Source: Neoarius graeffei
Taxonomy: Eukaryota; Chordata; Actinopteri; Siluriformes; Ariidae
Assembly: GCF_027579695.1 (NCBI RefSeq)
Contig: NC_083570.1
Location: 97,095,463 to 97,159,462, forward strand
Length of the DNA stretch: 64,000 bases
Direction of reading: 5' to 3'
Below the pieces are notes generated by a model. That model saw only the letters and a list, made by a program, of their open reading frames with translations. It was not told where the DNA came from and searched no databases. Position 1 is the stretch's first letter. Each line of letters begins with the position of its first letter. A program made the position numbers and the translations under genes. Below, one piece after another: positions 43,864-55,311 of this stretch.

Positions 43864-44235
43864 GGCGGCACGGTGGTGTAGTGGTTAGCGCTGTCACCTC
43901 ACAGCAAGAAGGTCAGGGTTCGAGCCCCATGGCCAGCGAGGGCCTTTCTGTGTGGAGTTTGCATGTTCTCCCCATGTCCGCATGGGTTTCCTCCGGGTGC
44001 TCCGGTTTCCCCCACAGTCCAAAGACATGCAGGTTAGGTTAACTGGCGACTCTAAATTGACCATAGGTGTGAATGTGAGTGTGAATGGTTGTCTGTGTCT
44101 ATGTGTCAGCCCTGTGATGACCTGGCGACTTGTCCAGGGTGTACCCCGCCTTTCGCCCGTAGTCAGCTGGGATAGGCTCCAGCTTGCCTGCAACCCTGTA
44201 GAACAGGATAAAGCGGCTAGAGATAATGAGATGAA
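43864..44235 (+). mobile_element. full-length Mermaid-like SINE within a Tc1 terminus
   Basis: Flanks acaacccccaatc (43851-43863) and acaaccccgaatc (44236-44248) differ at one base; the duplicated stretch is the Tc1 end itself. Confidence 0.92.
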
Positions 44236-44437
44236 ACAACCCCGAATCAGAAAAAAAAAAGTTGGGACGGTATGTTGAAATTGAAATTAAAACCGAAAAC
44301 AATGATTTATAAATAATATTTGACCTGTGTTTCACTCAAAACAATACAACAGCACATTATTTGATGTTCTACCTCATGAATTTTATTGTTTATTCAAAAT
44401 AAACACATTTCAAATTTTGATGAAATAAAGTAAAGAT

Positions 44438-44800
44438 TTAACTGGCATCTGTGGATGTAACTCTGTATTGTAGTGCTTCACAAAGGTTTGCCAAAGTACA
44501 GTAATCCCAAGCCCATGTGGTTTTATCAGCTAGAGATGAATGACAGTTCTTGATGCAGTGCCATCTGAAGGATCGGAGATCACGGGTGTTCAGCTTAGGC
44601 TTGGACTCTTGCCTTTTACATACTGAAATTCCTCCAGATTCCTTGAATTGTTTAATGATATTATGCACCATAGAGGGTGAAATATCCAAATCCCTTCATA
44701 TCTTTCTTTGAGGAACAATGTTTTTATACATTTCAGCTATTTTCTCATGCATTTGTTGACAAACCAGAGATCCTCGGCCCATCTTTGCTCCTTAAAGACT
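44438..44800 (-). pseudogene. Tc1-type transposase N-terminal fragment
   Basis: Minus strand: MDISPSMVHNIIKQFKESGG, then SVCKRQESKPKLNTRDLRS, resembles the paired-like helix-turn-helix start of Tc1 transposases, followed by a decayed stretch. No catalytic domain remains. Confidence 0.55.
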
Positions 44801-45072
44801 AGACCTTTCCTGGATACTGATTTTTTTTAACCAAATCATGATTACAATCACCTGTTGACATCACCTGTTTCAAATCACATCATTATTTTATTGTTTTACC
44901 TCATTACTAGCCCTAAATTTCCTAAATTTTGGAATGCGTTGCAGGCCTGAAATGCAGGAATGGATTTATATTAATAAATGAACTGAATTTGACCAGACAA
45001 AACATGAAATGTCTTGGGTTCATACTATCTGCAATGAAATACAAGTCAAAGTAAATTTAGAAATCACTGCTT

Positions 45073-45784
45073 TCCCTCATGCCTACGTATGTTACCTTTT
45101 GGCTCTCCCCTTTTAGTTATGCTGTCATAGTTAGTTTTGCTGGAGACCCTGCTTGCACTCAGCGCAAAATGTATACTGTTCCTACTCATCAGGTGACACT
45201 GGGCATACCTAACATCCTGTGCCCCCCCCCCGAGTTGCATGTCAATCCTGAGATCGAAATGCTGACCTCTTCTGTTCCTCAGACCTGTCTGATCCATCCT
45301 GATGCCCTATGTCTTGCTGGAGTCTCATCACCTCGCTCCTGTGGAGGGCCGCCCCATATGGACAGTTGAAAGTCACACTTGGAGGACGCTCTGGACTCTT
45401 ACAGTAATGCATTTATGTCTGAGGACTACAGTTGTCTTGCTAACTTTAGGACTGCAGTTGTCATGAACAGTTTTGCACTCAAGTTTCCATCAATGAAGAG
45501 TTATAACATCAACGAAACAGACTTCATGTTAAAACTGTTAAAATGTTATTATCACGTTATCACCTAAATGAGGATGGGTTCCATTTTGAGTCTGGTTCCT
45601 CTCAAGGTTTCTTCCTCATGTCATCTGAGGGAGTTTTTCCTTGCCACTGTCGCCACAGGTTTGCTCATTGGGGATAGATTAGGGATAAAATTAGCTCATG
45701 TTTAAAGTCATTAAAATTCTGTAAAGCTGCTTTGCGACAATGTTTATTGTTAAAAGCGCTATACAAATGAACTTGACTTGACTT
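45073..45784 (+). mobile_element. L2-like LINE 3' end inserted in the Tc1
   Basis: It contains gtttcttcctcatgtcatct, the ttgctcattggggataga block, taaagctgctttgcgacaat and a tail of gcgctatacaaatgaacttg with tgacttgac. These are characteristic of fish L2-type LINE 3' UTRs. It is 5' truncated with no reverse transcriptase. Confidence 0.65.
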
Positions 45785-45914
45785 TATTTTTTTTATTTGC
45801 ATTTTCCATATTGTCCCAACTTTTTTATAATTTAGGGTTGTATTTTTTGTTGAAAGCACCAGTGCATTTTTTTAATCATTTTATTGTATAATTTACTGCA
45901 CAAGTTGTACATTA

Positions 45915-46046
45915 CCCTGTGATGACCTGGCGACTTGTCCAGGGTGTACCCCGCCTTTCGCCCGTAGTCAGCTGGGATAGGCTCCAGCTTGCCTGCGACC
46001 CTGTAGAACAGGATAAAGCGGCTAGAGATAATGAGATGAGATGAGA
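45915..46046 (+). mobile_element. 5'-truncated Mermaid-like SINE
   Basis: Tail only, flanked by aagttgtac on both sides. Confidence 0.85.
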
Positions 46047-46080
46047 AGTTGTACAGTACATTATAAATATTTATTCATAT

Positions 46081-46456
46081 GTTGCCTTGTTGACTTGTCC
46101 AGGGTGTACCCCGCCTTTCGCCCGTAGTCAGCTGGGATCGGCTCCAGCTTGCCTGTGACCCTGTAGAACAGGATAAAGCGGCTAGAGATAATGAGATGAG
46201 ATGAGATGTTGCCTTGTCGACTTGTCCAGGGTGTACCCCGCCTTTCGCCCGTAGTCAGCTGGGATAGGCTCCAGCTTGCCTGTGACCCTGTAGAACAGGA
46301 TAAAGCGGCTAGAGATAATGAGATGAGATGTTGCCTTGTCGACTTGTCCAGGGTGTACCCCACCTTTCGCCCGTAGTCAGCTGGGATAGGCTCCAGCTTG
46401 CCTGCGACCCTGTAGAACAGGATAAAGTGGCTAGAGATAATGAGATGAGATGAGAT
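46081..46456 (+). repeat. three tandem SINE-tail units (122-127 bp)
   Basis: Units start at 46081, 46208 and 46330, and the array closes with a fourth gttgccttgt at 46457. Each unit is a SINE tail cut at the same point (gacttgtccagggtgtaccc) and ending in agataatgagatgagat. The joining sequence atgttgccttgt looks like the original target-site duplication. Confidence 0.9.
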
Positions 46457-46459
46457 GTT

Positions 46460-47017
46460 GCCTTGTATGTTGTATGATTGTATGTATATATGTTCATATA
46501 GGGAAAGGGTGGAAATGAAAATTAACTCTGCCAGAATCCTAATATCATAACTTATAATCTCAAAGAGATAATAATGAGATGTAAAGAAAATTGTATATGT
46601 CCATGATTTTGGTTAATTAATTGAAAATCAAATACCAGTCCATGACAATAACATTAATGAAGCATTAAGGTTTTGTTTGTTTGTTTGTTTGTTTTTATTT
46701 CAGATCTCTTTGGTTACCTTCTGCTCCATGTTGGATAAGTGTAGGAGGGTGCAGCTGGGTGCTGGAGGGTTCAGGATGGAGCAGACACACTATCTTTATC
46801 ACTCACTCAGGGCCTGTCAGTGTGACAAACCAAAAGTGCATTAGCAAGCATTTGATGCAATAAGAACACACATGTCACAATGTCAGGGCAAGGGATATAC
46901 AATCCATCACCACTAGAGGTCACTTGCTCTTTTGATTTGTTCTTATTCATTCAGACGTTTAGCAGCATTAAGACGTTTAGCTAATATAGGATGGATGTAC
47001 ACTAATGATGAACTATA
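46460..47017. other. no gene established
   Basis: A plus-strand acceptor-like tract (tgtttttatttcag) at about 46700 precedes a 46-codon open frame ending at 46843. It is unsupported otherwise. Confidence 0.35.
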
Positions 47018-47590
47018 CAGTACCAGTCAAAAGTTTGGACACACCTTCTAATTCATAGAATAGAACAGTTTTTCTTTATTTTTATTAATTAAAAGTCACT
47101 TCATGCCTTAAAGTCATGATAGATGTCGTTTCTCTTTACTTAGTTGAACGATTCTTGATATAATATGGATTACTACAGTTTTGGTGTTAAATTGGGCTAT
47201 TTACTGTCTTATTATTATTATTTACTATTTACTGTTTGATCTCAAACGCATTAAGGAGAGAAGAAACTCGTCAACTAATTAACATTTGATGAGGCACACT
47301 TGTTAATTGAAAAGCATTCCAGGTGACTCCCTCATGAAGCTGGTTAAGATACTGACAATGGTGTGCAAAGCGTCATCAAGGTAAACGCTGGCTACTTTGA
47401 AAAATCTAAAATATGAAACATATCTTGGGTTTTAACACTTTTTTTTTGTTTACCACATAATTCCAGATATGAGCCATGTGCTATTTCGTAGTTTTGATGT
47501 CTTCAGTATTGTTCTACAATGTAGAAAATACAAAATACAGAAAAAAAAACTATGAATGAGTAGGGGTGCACAAACTTTCAACTGGTACTG
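47018..47590. mobile_element. Tc1-like family E, deleted copy (573 bp)
   Basis: Starts cagtaccagtcaaaagtttg and ends caactggtactg, flanked by TA on each side (47016-47017, 47591-47592). The transposase frame is mostly deleted. Confidence 0.85.
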
Positions 47591-47592
47591 TA

Positions 47593-48046
47593 GATGTACA
47601 TAACCATGAATGAAAACCTGCTATTTAAGTAATAAGTTGTAAAAGACAAAGACATCACGTAATATATAAAGGCAGCATAGGTGTCAATGTATACATAATT
47701 ACGGGTATAAGCATTGATCTGCCAAAGCCAGAGGGGACACATGGTAATAATCAGAGGCCAAGTCACCATGGAAACACAAGAGAGTGACTAAAAATTAAAT
47801 TATCTCGCGCGCTCTCACTCACACACACACACACACACAGTCACAAAATGATAAATGGAAACTCACAAGTCCTAGTGTTCACTAGAGGGCAAGTAATTAT
47901 GGGGAAAATATTGTATAAATTAACTAAAATTCACCCTTGAGGATGATGCTCAAAAAATTATGAATCTCAGATTGCATTCAGGCAATCTAAATGCCTTATT
48001 TTATCATTTTATGTTTGCTCTAATAGGTTCTCTATAATCTGAGTGA
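47593..48046. other. no gene seen; (CA)n near 47819
   Basis: A minus-strand open frame at 47578-47769 follows an acceptor-like tcccctctggctttggcag, but no donor or domain supports an exon. Confidence 0.4.
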
Positions 48047-48058
48047 ACACAGGAAGTC

Positions 48059-48438
48059 TCATCTCATCTCATCTCATTATCTCTAGCCGCTTTATCCTTC
48101 TACAGGGTCGCAGGCAAGCTGGAGCCTATCCCAGCTGACTATGGGCGAAAGGCGGGGTACACCCTGGACAAGTCGCCAGGTCATCACAGGGCTGACACAT
48201 AGACATAGACAACCATTCACACTCACATTCACACCTATGGTCAATTTAGAGTCACCAGTTAACCTAACCTGCATGTCTTTGGACTGTGGGGGAAACCGGA
48301 GCACCCGGAGGAAACCCACGCGGACACGGGGAGAACATGCAAACTCCACACAGAAAGGCCCTCGCCGGCCCCGGGGCTCGAACCCAGGACCTTCTTGCTG
48401 TGAGGCGACAGCGCTAACCACTACACCACCGTGCCGCC
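48059..48438 (-). mobile_element. full-length Mermaid-like SINE, young
   Basis: Perfect 12-bp flanks acacaggaagtc (48047-48058 and 48439-48450) and a near-consensus body. Confidence 0.94.
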
Positions 48439-48741
48439 ACACAGGAAGTCGAAATATTTCAATTACACTCCTACTGTGCCAGTGTTGTTTGGCCTTGTAT
48501 GTGCTTTATTTCTTATTATTTTTTACTATTATTTTAGACCTTAAGAAACCTAAATGCTGATCTCAGAACCATGATGCAGGAATAGAGAACATAAAGCCTA
48601 AGTGATTGAATACGGACGCAGCCCTGACCTAATTGGTGCCCTAGTTTTACTTGCCGCCATTGCATCCACACCCCTGCCAACTTTCTTCACCCTCAGGCTC
48701 GTTAGTCATATGAGTAATCTATTTGTTGTTGCGTGTAGTGT

Positions 48742-48968
48742 CCGTCCATCCATTCATCCATTTTCTATATCTCTTATCCATTGCAGGTCGTGAGAGAGCT
48801 GGAGCTAATCCCAGCTGGTACACCCTGGATAGGTCTGCAGTCCATCATGGGGCTAACACACAGAGACAAACAGCCATTCACACTCACATTCACACCTATG
48901 GGTAATTTAGAGTAACCAGTTGACCTCATCCATATGTCTTTGGAATGTAACCCTGCGCCACCATGCTG
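48742..48968 (-). mobile_element. degenerate Mermaid-like SINE
   Basis: Tail side tccatccattcatcc and body acacacagagacaaacagcc are recognisable; the tRNA-like head is nearly gone, with only caccatgc left. Confidence 0.7.
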
Positions 48969-49079
48969 TATGTTTATAGTGTCTTTCTTTCCCATTTTTC
49001 TAAATGTTTTAAGATTTTGCTTTGGTTTCTGTGCATGCATACAGCAAAATGGAGAAGACATCATATGGTATTTTATATA

Positions 49080-50684
49080 CAGTGCCTTGAAAAAGTATTC
49101 ATACCCCTTGAACTTTTTCACATTTTTCCACCTTACAACCACGAACTTAAAAGTTTTTTATTGAGATTTTATGTGATAGACCAACACAGAGTAGCACATA
49201 ATTGTGAAGTGAAACGAAAATGATAAATGGTCTTCAAAATTTTAAACAAATAAAAATCTGAAAAATGTGGTGTGCATTAGTATTCAGCCCCCTGTACTCT
49301 GATACCTCTAAATACAATCCAGTGCAATCAATTGCCTTCAGAAGTCATCTAATTAGTTAATAGAGTCCTACTGTGTGTAATTTACTCTCAGCATAAATAC
49401 ACTTGTTCTGTGAAGGCCTCAGTGGTTTGTTAGAGAACACTGAAGAACAAACAGCATCATGAAGACCAAAGAACTCACCAGACAGGTCAGGGATAAAGTT
49501 CTGGAGAAGTTTAAAGCAGGGTTAGGTTATAAAAAATAATCCCAAGCTCTGAACATCTCAAGAAGCACTGTTCAATCCATCATTCAAAAATGGAAAAAGT
49601 ATGGCACAACTGCAAACCTACCAAGACATGGCCGTCCACCTAAACTGACAGAGTGAGCAAGGACAGCACTGGTCAGAGAAGCAGCCAAGAGGCCCATGAT
49701 CACTCTGGAGGAGCTGCAGAAATCCACAGCTCAGGTGGGAGAATCTGTGCACAGGACAACTATAAGTCGTACACTCGACAAATCTGACCTTTTTGGAAGA
49801 GTGGCAAGAAGAAAGCCATTGTTGAAAGACAGGCGTAAGAAGCCATGTAGGGGACACACCAAACAAACATGTGGAAGAAGGTGCTTTGGTCAGATGAGAC
49901 CACAGTTGAACTTTTTGGCCCAAGTGCAAAGCGCTATGTGTGGCGGAAAACTAACACTGCTCATCACCCTGCACACACCATCCTCACTGTGAAACATGGT
50001 GGTGGCAGCATCATGCTATGGGGATGCTTTTCTTCAGCAGGGACAGGGAAGCTGGTCAGAGTTGATGGGAAGATGGATGGAGCTAAATACAGGGCAATCC
50101 TGGAAGAAAACCTGTTGGAGGCTGCAAAAGACTTGAGACTGGGAAGGAGATTCACCTTCCAGCAAGACAATGACCCTAAACATACAGCCAGAGCTACAAT
50201 GGAATGGTTTAGATCAAAGAATATTCATGTGTTACAATGGCCCAGTCAAAGTCTAGACCTACGTAAATCCCATTGAGCATCTGTGGCAAGACTTGAAAAT
50301 TGCTATTCACAGACGCTCTCCATCCAATCTGGCTGAGCTTGAGCTATTTTGCGAAGAAGAATGGGCAAAAATTTCAGTGTCTAGATGTGCAAAGCTGGTA
50401 GAGACATACCACAAAAGACTTGCAGCTGTAATTGCAGCAAAAGGTGGTTCTACAAAGTATTGACGCAGGGGGGCTGAATACTAATGCACATCACATTTTT
50501 CAGATTTTTATTTGTTTAAAATTTTGAAGACCATTTATCATTTTCGTTTCACTTAACAATTATGTGCTACTCTGTTTTGGTCTATCACATAAAATCTCAA
50601 TAAAAAAAAACTTTTAAGTTCGTGGTTGTAAGGTGGAAAAATGTGAAAAAGTTCAAGGGGTATGAATACTTTTGCAAGGCACTG
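49080..50684 (+). mobile_element. Tc1-like family C (1605 bp, full length)
   Basis: Starts cagtgccttgaaaaagtatt and ends aatacttttgcaaggcactg, flanked by TA on both sides (49078-49079, 50685-50686). The inverted repeats are about 210 bp and well matched (for example cttacaaccacgaacttaaa and its inverse). Confidence 0.92.
49459..50463 (+). pseudogene. Tc1 transposase, family C, with stops and two frameshifts
   Basis: Starts MKTKELTRQVRDKVLEKF. There is an early stop after GLGYKK and another at KLTE. Present in order: STVQSIIQKWKKYG, VHRTTISRTLDKS, LWSDETTVELFG (first Asp), [27 protein letters not shown] (second Asp), and after a shift near 50265 the segment NPIEHLWQDLKIA (third Glu), ending GSTKY. 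All three DDE residues are kept across the shifts. Confidence 0.9.
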
Positions 50685-50732
50685 TAGACACTTCAATAAG
50701 TGCTCCTGATTGCTGTATATACAGTGTGTATG

Positions 50733-50765
<33 letters not shown>

Positions 50766-50933
50766 CAATGCACCATGTCAGGCCTTGGTATACTTATGGT
50801 TAGTTTATGGATCCAAGTACTGGATGGAGCTACACTCAACACTGACTCAGATAACACTAACTCACACATCCACATCATACACTCATCCTCGAGTTTTAAA
50901 TGTCATTTCACATTTGTTAACGTATTCGTGAAG

Positions 50934-50988
50934 ATGAATGAATGAACGAATGAATGAATGAATGAATGAATGAATGAATGAATGAATG
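50934..50988 (+). repeat. (AATG)n microsatellite
   Basis: About 13 AATG units with one interruption. Confidence 0.9.
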
Positions 50989-51040
50989 TCACTCATTGGG
51001 AGTGACAAAATTGGGTAGGATTAGAAATGAGTACTGTATA

Positions 51041-51312
51041 TTAGAGAGACAGGACATGTAGGACAGCTTGGAGACAAAGTGAGAGAGGCGAGATTGAGAC
51101 AGTTTGGACACGCACAGAGGAGAGAACCAGGGTGTATTGGGAAAAGGATGCTGGAGATGGAGTTGCCAGGTAGAAGAAAAAGAGGAAAAGCAAAGATGAG
51201 ATTTATGGATGTGGTGAAGGAGGACAAGAGGACGGTTGGTGTAGTGTAGGAGATGGAGGGACATTATCCAATGTGATGATCCCTAATGGGAACAGCCAGA
51301 AGAAGAAGAAGG
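51041..51312 (+). mobile_element. RTE-type LINE 3' end, 5'-truncated
   Basis: Encodes RLRQFGHAQRREPG, then MLEMELPGRRKRGKAKMRFM and DVVKEDKRTVG, the C-terminal signature of RTE/BovB-like polyproteins. The short 3' end gatccctaatgggaacagcc leads to an (AAG)n tail. Stops lie at the end of the frame. No reverse-transcriptase core is present. Confidence 0.7.
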
Positions 51313-51336
51313 GTATGGAAGTGTGTTCAGAGTCCA

Positions 51337-51340
<4 letters not shown>

Positions 51341-51407
<67 letters not shown>
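51341..51407 (+). repeat. (CT)n-(CA)n compound microsatellite
   Basis: About 22 CT then 12 CA units. Confidence 0.92.
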
Positions 51408-51409
51408 TA

Positions 51410-52210
51410 TGCATATAAACCTAATATCATTCAAAAAGACACATTCAAGCAATGATCAGTCCACAGAAAAAGAGCACGTGCATATAAAATCTGATAATTT
51501 TGTGGTTTTAGGATATAAAGCCATAAAGTGACTTTAACCCTCCGTAAAGGCACATCGTTTATATTTTTAAATAATATTTTAATGCAAAATCCCTTTATAG
51601 TTTATGATATTTTCAGTGGCATGTAAGTAATATATAATTAAATAACTCTCTATACGTATAATTCAGAGGTGTTTTAAGAGAGTGTACATATACACAGTAG
51701 TGATCTACGTATACCTGGAATCTATCCAAAAAAAAATTGAAAATTGCAGACCCTTGTTTTTCATCCTACCCATGCCTTTTCTTCCACGGAGAACACACAC
51801 CTTGGAAAACGTTTTTTCAGTGTTATAGAAATTTTAAAATGCCTGCTGAGGATGAATGGACTCAATCTGACTGCACTGGGGAACAGTGAAATCTGAAAGA
51901 CATCAACACCACACGAGCACACCAAGTCACAGCAAAGCGTGCATCGCCTTCTATATGTCTGTGTCTCGTTCTCCACCCACACACACAAACAGATACACAT
52001 GCATAATTTCTGCCTGTCTGCTTGCCCTTCATTGATCTTGAAACCAGTGATGCATACAAATCCTCAGATCAACGCATATGATTGTAATTTTTTTCCAGTG
52101 TGTAATTGCAATCGAGTCAATTTGTACTTTTAAAGCATTCTCTGTTGCACAAATCCACAACTATTCAAAGAATGAAGGAATATAATAGAGGAAAACAGAA
52201 TGAATCTTAC
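51410..52210. other. no gene seen
   Basis: Presumed intron downstream of the candidate exon at 52211; no shared repeat recognised. Confidence 0.45.
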
Positions 52211-52295
52211 CGTCTCCTTCCCCACCTTTGACAGAGAAGCTGTGCTGCCAAATGATAATTCTACGTCTCTCCTGATATGCCTTTCCTCTCTTCAT
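52211..52295 (-). CDS. candidate first coding exon of an unrecognised host gene
   Basis: On the minus strand an ATG in a purine-rich context (gagggatga) opens MKRGKAYQERRRIIIWQHSF, then SVKGGEGD, ending at donor gtaagatt in phase 1. No pyrimidine-rich acceptor precedes it, so a first exon fits better than an internal one. The phase does not match the frame-0 reading of the 39.8-kb exon but matches its alternative frame. Function unknown. Confidence 0.3.
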
Positions 52296-52512
52296 CCCTC
52301 CCTTCCTCTGCGTCTCTCTCACACCACACCACGCTCTCTGTCCATTCATAATTTCGCAGACACGCATGACAACTGCATACACCCACCAGTCGAGACACAT
52401 AGTGACGTTGATGGTGGCTGTTAGTGTCAATGTGCATGTTATATGTGCAACCTGGGTTTGAAAAAATGTCTTTTTTTCCCCTTATGAAAAAGAAAAGATA
52501 GATCTTTATAAT

Positions 52513-52902
52513 AGGGTGGCACTGTGATATAATGGTTAGTACTGTCACCTCACAGCAAGAACGTTCTGGGTTCGAGCCCAGCAGCCAACAGGGACCTTTC
52601 TGTGTGGAGTTTGCATGTTCTCCCCGTATCTGAGTGGGTTTCCTCCAGGTGCTCCGGTTTCCCCCACAGTCCAAAGACATGCAGGTTAGGTTCATTGGTG
52701 GCTCTAAATTGACTGTATGTGTGAATGTGAGTGTGAATGGTTGTTTGTCTCTATGTGTCAGCCCTGTGATGATCTGGTGACTTGTCCAGGGTGTACCCTA
52801 CCTCTCGCCCATAGTCAGCTGGGATAGGCTCCAGCTTGTCTGCGACCCTGCACAGGATAAGAGGTTACGGATAATGGATGGATGGATGGATGGATGGATG
52901 GA
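52513..52902 (+). mobile_element. full-length Mermaid-like SINE, older subtype
   Basis: Flanks gatctttataat (52501-52512) and gatccttataat (52903-52914). The tail is (ggat)n, unlike the gatgagatgag tail of younger copies. Confidence 0.9.
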
Positions 52903-53204
52903 GATCCTTATAATTGCAAAGTGTTTAAGTGTGTGTTTATATGGAACAGATACATTCACCAGATAGCTGAATAAGAACACATTCATACAGGCCAAAGGGT
53001 TCCGTTAATCAAACAGATCACAAACAGTTTGAGACACAGGCTCACCAAAATTGGATGGTCGAAGATTTTGAACATCCACCACAAGATTGAATGCCTTGTG
53101 CATTCGGAGATGCTTTTCTGTTCACCATGGTTGTAAAGAGTGATTGTTTGTGTTACCTGCCTGTCAAGTCAAACTAGTCTGGCCATTCTCCTCTGACCTC
53201 TCAT

Positions 53205-54400
53205 TAACGAGACCGTCAGTGATGGTGTAGCTCACTCTGGCCCCGTCTAGTCCAGAAGAAATGATCTAAAGTGGGCCACCTTGTGCAATAAATGTTCCAA
53301 GCTATATACATTATCCCTGTATCCGAAATTGCCCCCTACTCACTATGTAGGGCGCTATATAGTGAGGTCGCCATTTTGTAGTGCTGTCCGAAATGATAGT
53401 GAGGATTATTACACCCTATATAGTGCACTCAAAGTATCCCACAATGCATCACGAAAAGTAGTGTACAACCGATGGTTATTAACCAAGCAATATATCCCAT
53501 CATGCATTGCGGTCGCGCTGAAAGAAATCAAATCAAAAGCCTCAAATTTGATTTAATAAAATGCAGCAGCAAAAAAGAATGTATTCAGCCTTGATTTAAA
53601 AGAACTGAAAGATGCAGCAGACACAAAGTATTTTGTATTTATTAATGTGGGAAATATGCTCAGTCTCATATGTATTTATCACAAAAATACATGCATGTAT
53701 TTATTATTTTGAAAACCCACCAGCTGACTGATCTGGCACGTTTAATTGTGTGACAGTAATGATGTAAATAACAGCGTGACTGATTAGTGTTTGAAAGCAA
53801 TTTTTTTTCATTTTATCAATGAGCTCACTATGTAGTCCTCTATATAGTAATTCCCTAGATAGTGAGTAGGGAGCAGTGAACGAGTGAGCGATTTCAGACA
53901 CAGGGTATATACAAGCTATATATAGAAACTATATCCATCCTAGGAATGCCGACCTATTTGCCAGAAAGAATCCAAAACGGTGAGGAATTGACCGAGAAGA
54001 AGCGATTTTGGTTGAGCTGCTCATAAAGGCTTAATTAGTCCATAACTTCATTAATAATTTTAAATAAGCAAATCTGAGTAGAAGTTATATGCACCCTAGG
54101 TAGCCCTACCTTCATGCCAGAAAGAATCAAAATCGGTGAAGATTTGAGAGAGAAGAAGCAGTTTGTGTGGAAACTGCTCATTAGGGCTTAATTACTCCAT
54201 ATCTGTATTATTAAGTGCAATTATGCAAATTTGGGTAGAAGTTATATACACCCCAGGCAGACCTACCTCTCTGCCAAAAAGAACAAAAATCGGTGAAGAA
54301 ATAAGAGAGAAGAAGTGATGTTCGTGAAATGTGGACGGCACTGGACGGACGACGTGATGGCATAAACTCATCGCCTGTCAGCCAGATGAGCGAACAATCC
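53205..54400 (-). repeat. dispersed repeat G, copy 2, with a MITE inside
   Basis: Inverted relative to 3975-4560. From gagaccgtcagtgatggtg to ggcataaactcatcgcc it follows the first copy, including the three ~110-bp subunits. The interruption at 53315-53905 is absent in copy 1. Confidence 0.7.
53315..53905. mobile_element. MITE with ccctgt ends, copy 2
   Basis: Ends ccctgtatccgaaattgc and gcgatttcagacacaggg. TAT flanks both sides (53312-53314, 53906-53908), and repeat G copy 1 shows the uninterrupted site. Internal text matches copy 1 (29569-30846) minus that copy's SINE. Confidence 0.8.
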
Positions 54401-54460
54401 ATTACTGCCTGCAGAACTGCTGTTCACTGGATTTTGTTCTTATTAGTGTTAATGGTTTTC

Positions 54461-54622
54461 TTGGTGTAGTGATTAGCACTGTCACCTCACAGCAAGAAGG
54501 TTCTGGGTTCGAGCCTCATGGCGGACAGGGGCCTTTCTGTGTGGAGTTTGCATGTTCTCCCCATGTCTGTGTGGGCTTCCTTTGGGTGCTCTGGTTTCCC
54601 CCACAGTCCAAAGACATACAGA
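54461..54622 (+). mobile_element. 3'-truncated Mermaid-like SINE
   Basis: Head with ggtgtagtgattagcactg and B box gggttcgagcctc through gtccaaagacatacag; the 3' half is absent. Confidence 0.8.
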
Positions 54623-55030
54623 TTTGGTAAAAATACTCAGCTGCTGGGGTTGCAGAAGCTAGTGCATACTTAGTCCCTATTCACTAATGGACCGTCTTTC
54701 ACCATCAACATAACATGCACATGCTGCAGTTTTGCTGGTAGGGTTTTTTTTCCCCTTACCATTTTGACGTGTGTGTGCAAAAATCCCACAAGATCAACAG
54801 TTTCTGAAATGACAACCACATCTCCAAAATTAAATTTTTTCCATATGAAGCTTTTTGTGTGTGTGTTATGCATTGCACTACCGCCACATGATTGGCTGAC
54901 TGGATATCTATCTAGCATATCACTGCAGTGACATGGCCACTCCAGCCATCAAAATCTCTAGGGAAGAATTACAGTAGTGATTTCCTGTTGCCTTCTACTG
55001 GATTATTATAGAGATTTTCTCTTCTCAATC

Positions 55031-55233
55031 ATTCACACACACACACACACACACAATTTAGAGTAGCCGGTTAACCTAACCATATGTCTTTGGACTGTGG
55101 AAGAAACCCACACAGGCATGGGGAGAACATACAAACTCCACACAGAAAGGTCCTCGTCATCCACTGGGCTTGAACCCAGAACCTTCTTGCTGTAAGTCAA
55201 CAGTGCTAACCACCTGCACCACCATGCCACCCT
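55031..55233 (-). mobile_element. partial Mermaid-like SINE next to (CA)n
   Basis: Inverted head portion from atttagagtagcc to accatgccaccc; a CA run lies at its inner end. Confidence 0.8.
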
Positions 55234-55311
55234 GACTGGATAACTGTGTTATTAAACAGAGGTGCTGGTATTCCTATTAAAGTGGCCAATGAGTATGTCC
55301 ATCGGTATATA

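Larger units (their letters stand above)
43852..45840 (-). mobile_element. Tc1-like family D, holding a SINE and an L2-like tail
   Basis: The left end starts caaccccca and the right end gaacttttttataa-like text closes with tttagggttg; TA flanks both (43850-43851, 45841-45842). Shortly inside, aaagttgggac and gtcccaac pair. A SINE splits the left terminus and an L2-like 3' end splits the right part. Confidence 0.75.
52930..55293 (-). mobile_element. old Tc1-like remnant, host of several nested elements
   Basis: The right end cctattaaagtggccaatga matches a fish Tc1 terminus (consensus from memory contains cctaataaagtggcc). Internal parts flank the nested elements on both sides: ctcctctgacctctcattaa before repeat G and cagaactgctgttcactgga after it. 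No intact transposase. Confidence 0.55.

Noticed and set aside
46700-46843. Plus-strand terminal exon after an acceptor-like tract
   Set aside because: The tract is part of a GTTT-type repeat, the peptide is not recognised, and there is no partner exon.
47578-47769. Minus-strand exon following tcccctctggctttggcag
   Set aside because: No convincing donor and a low-complexity Tyr/Phe-rich translation.
53150-53200. Donor-like ggcaggtaacac as an exon end
   Set aside because: It belongs to the old Tc1-like remnant and all frames before it carry stops.
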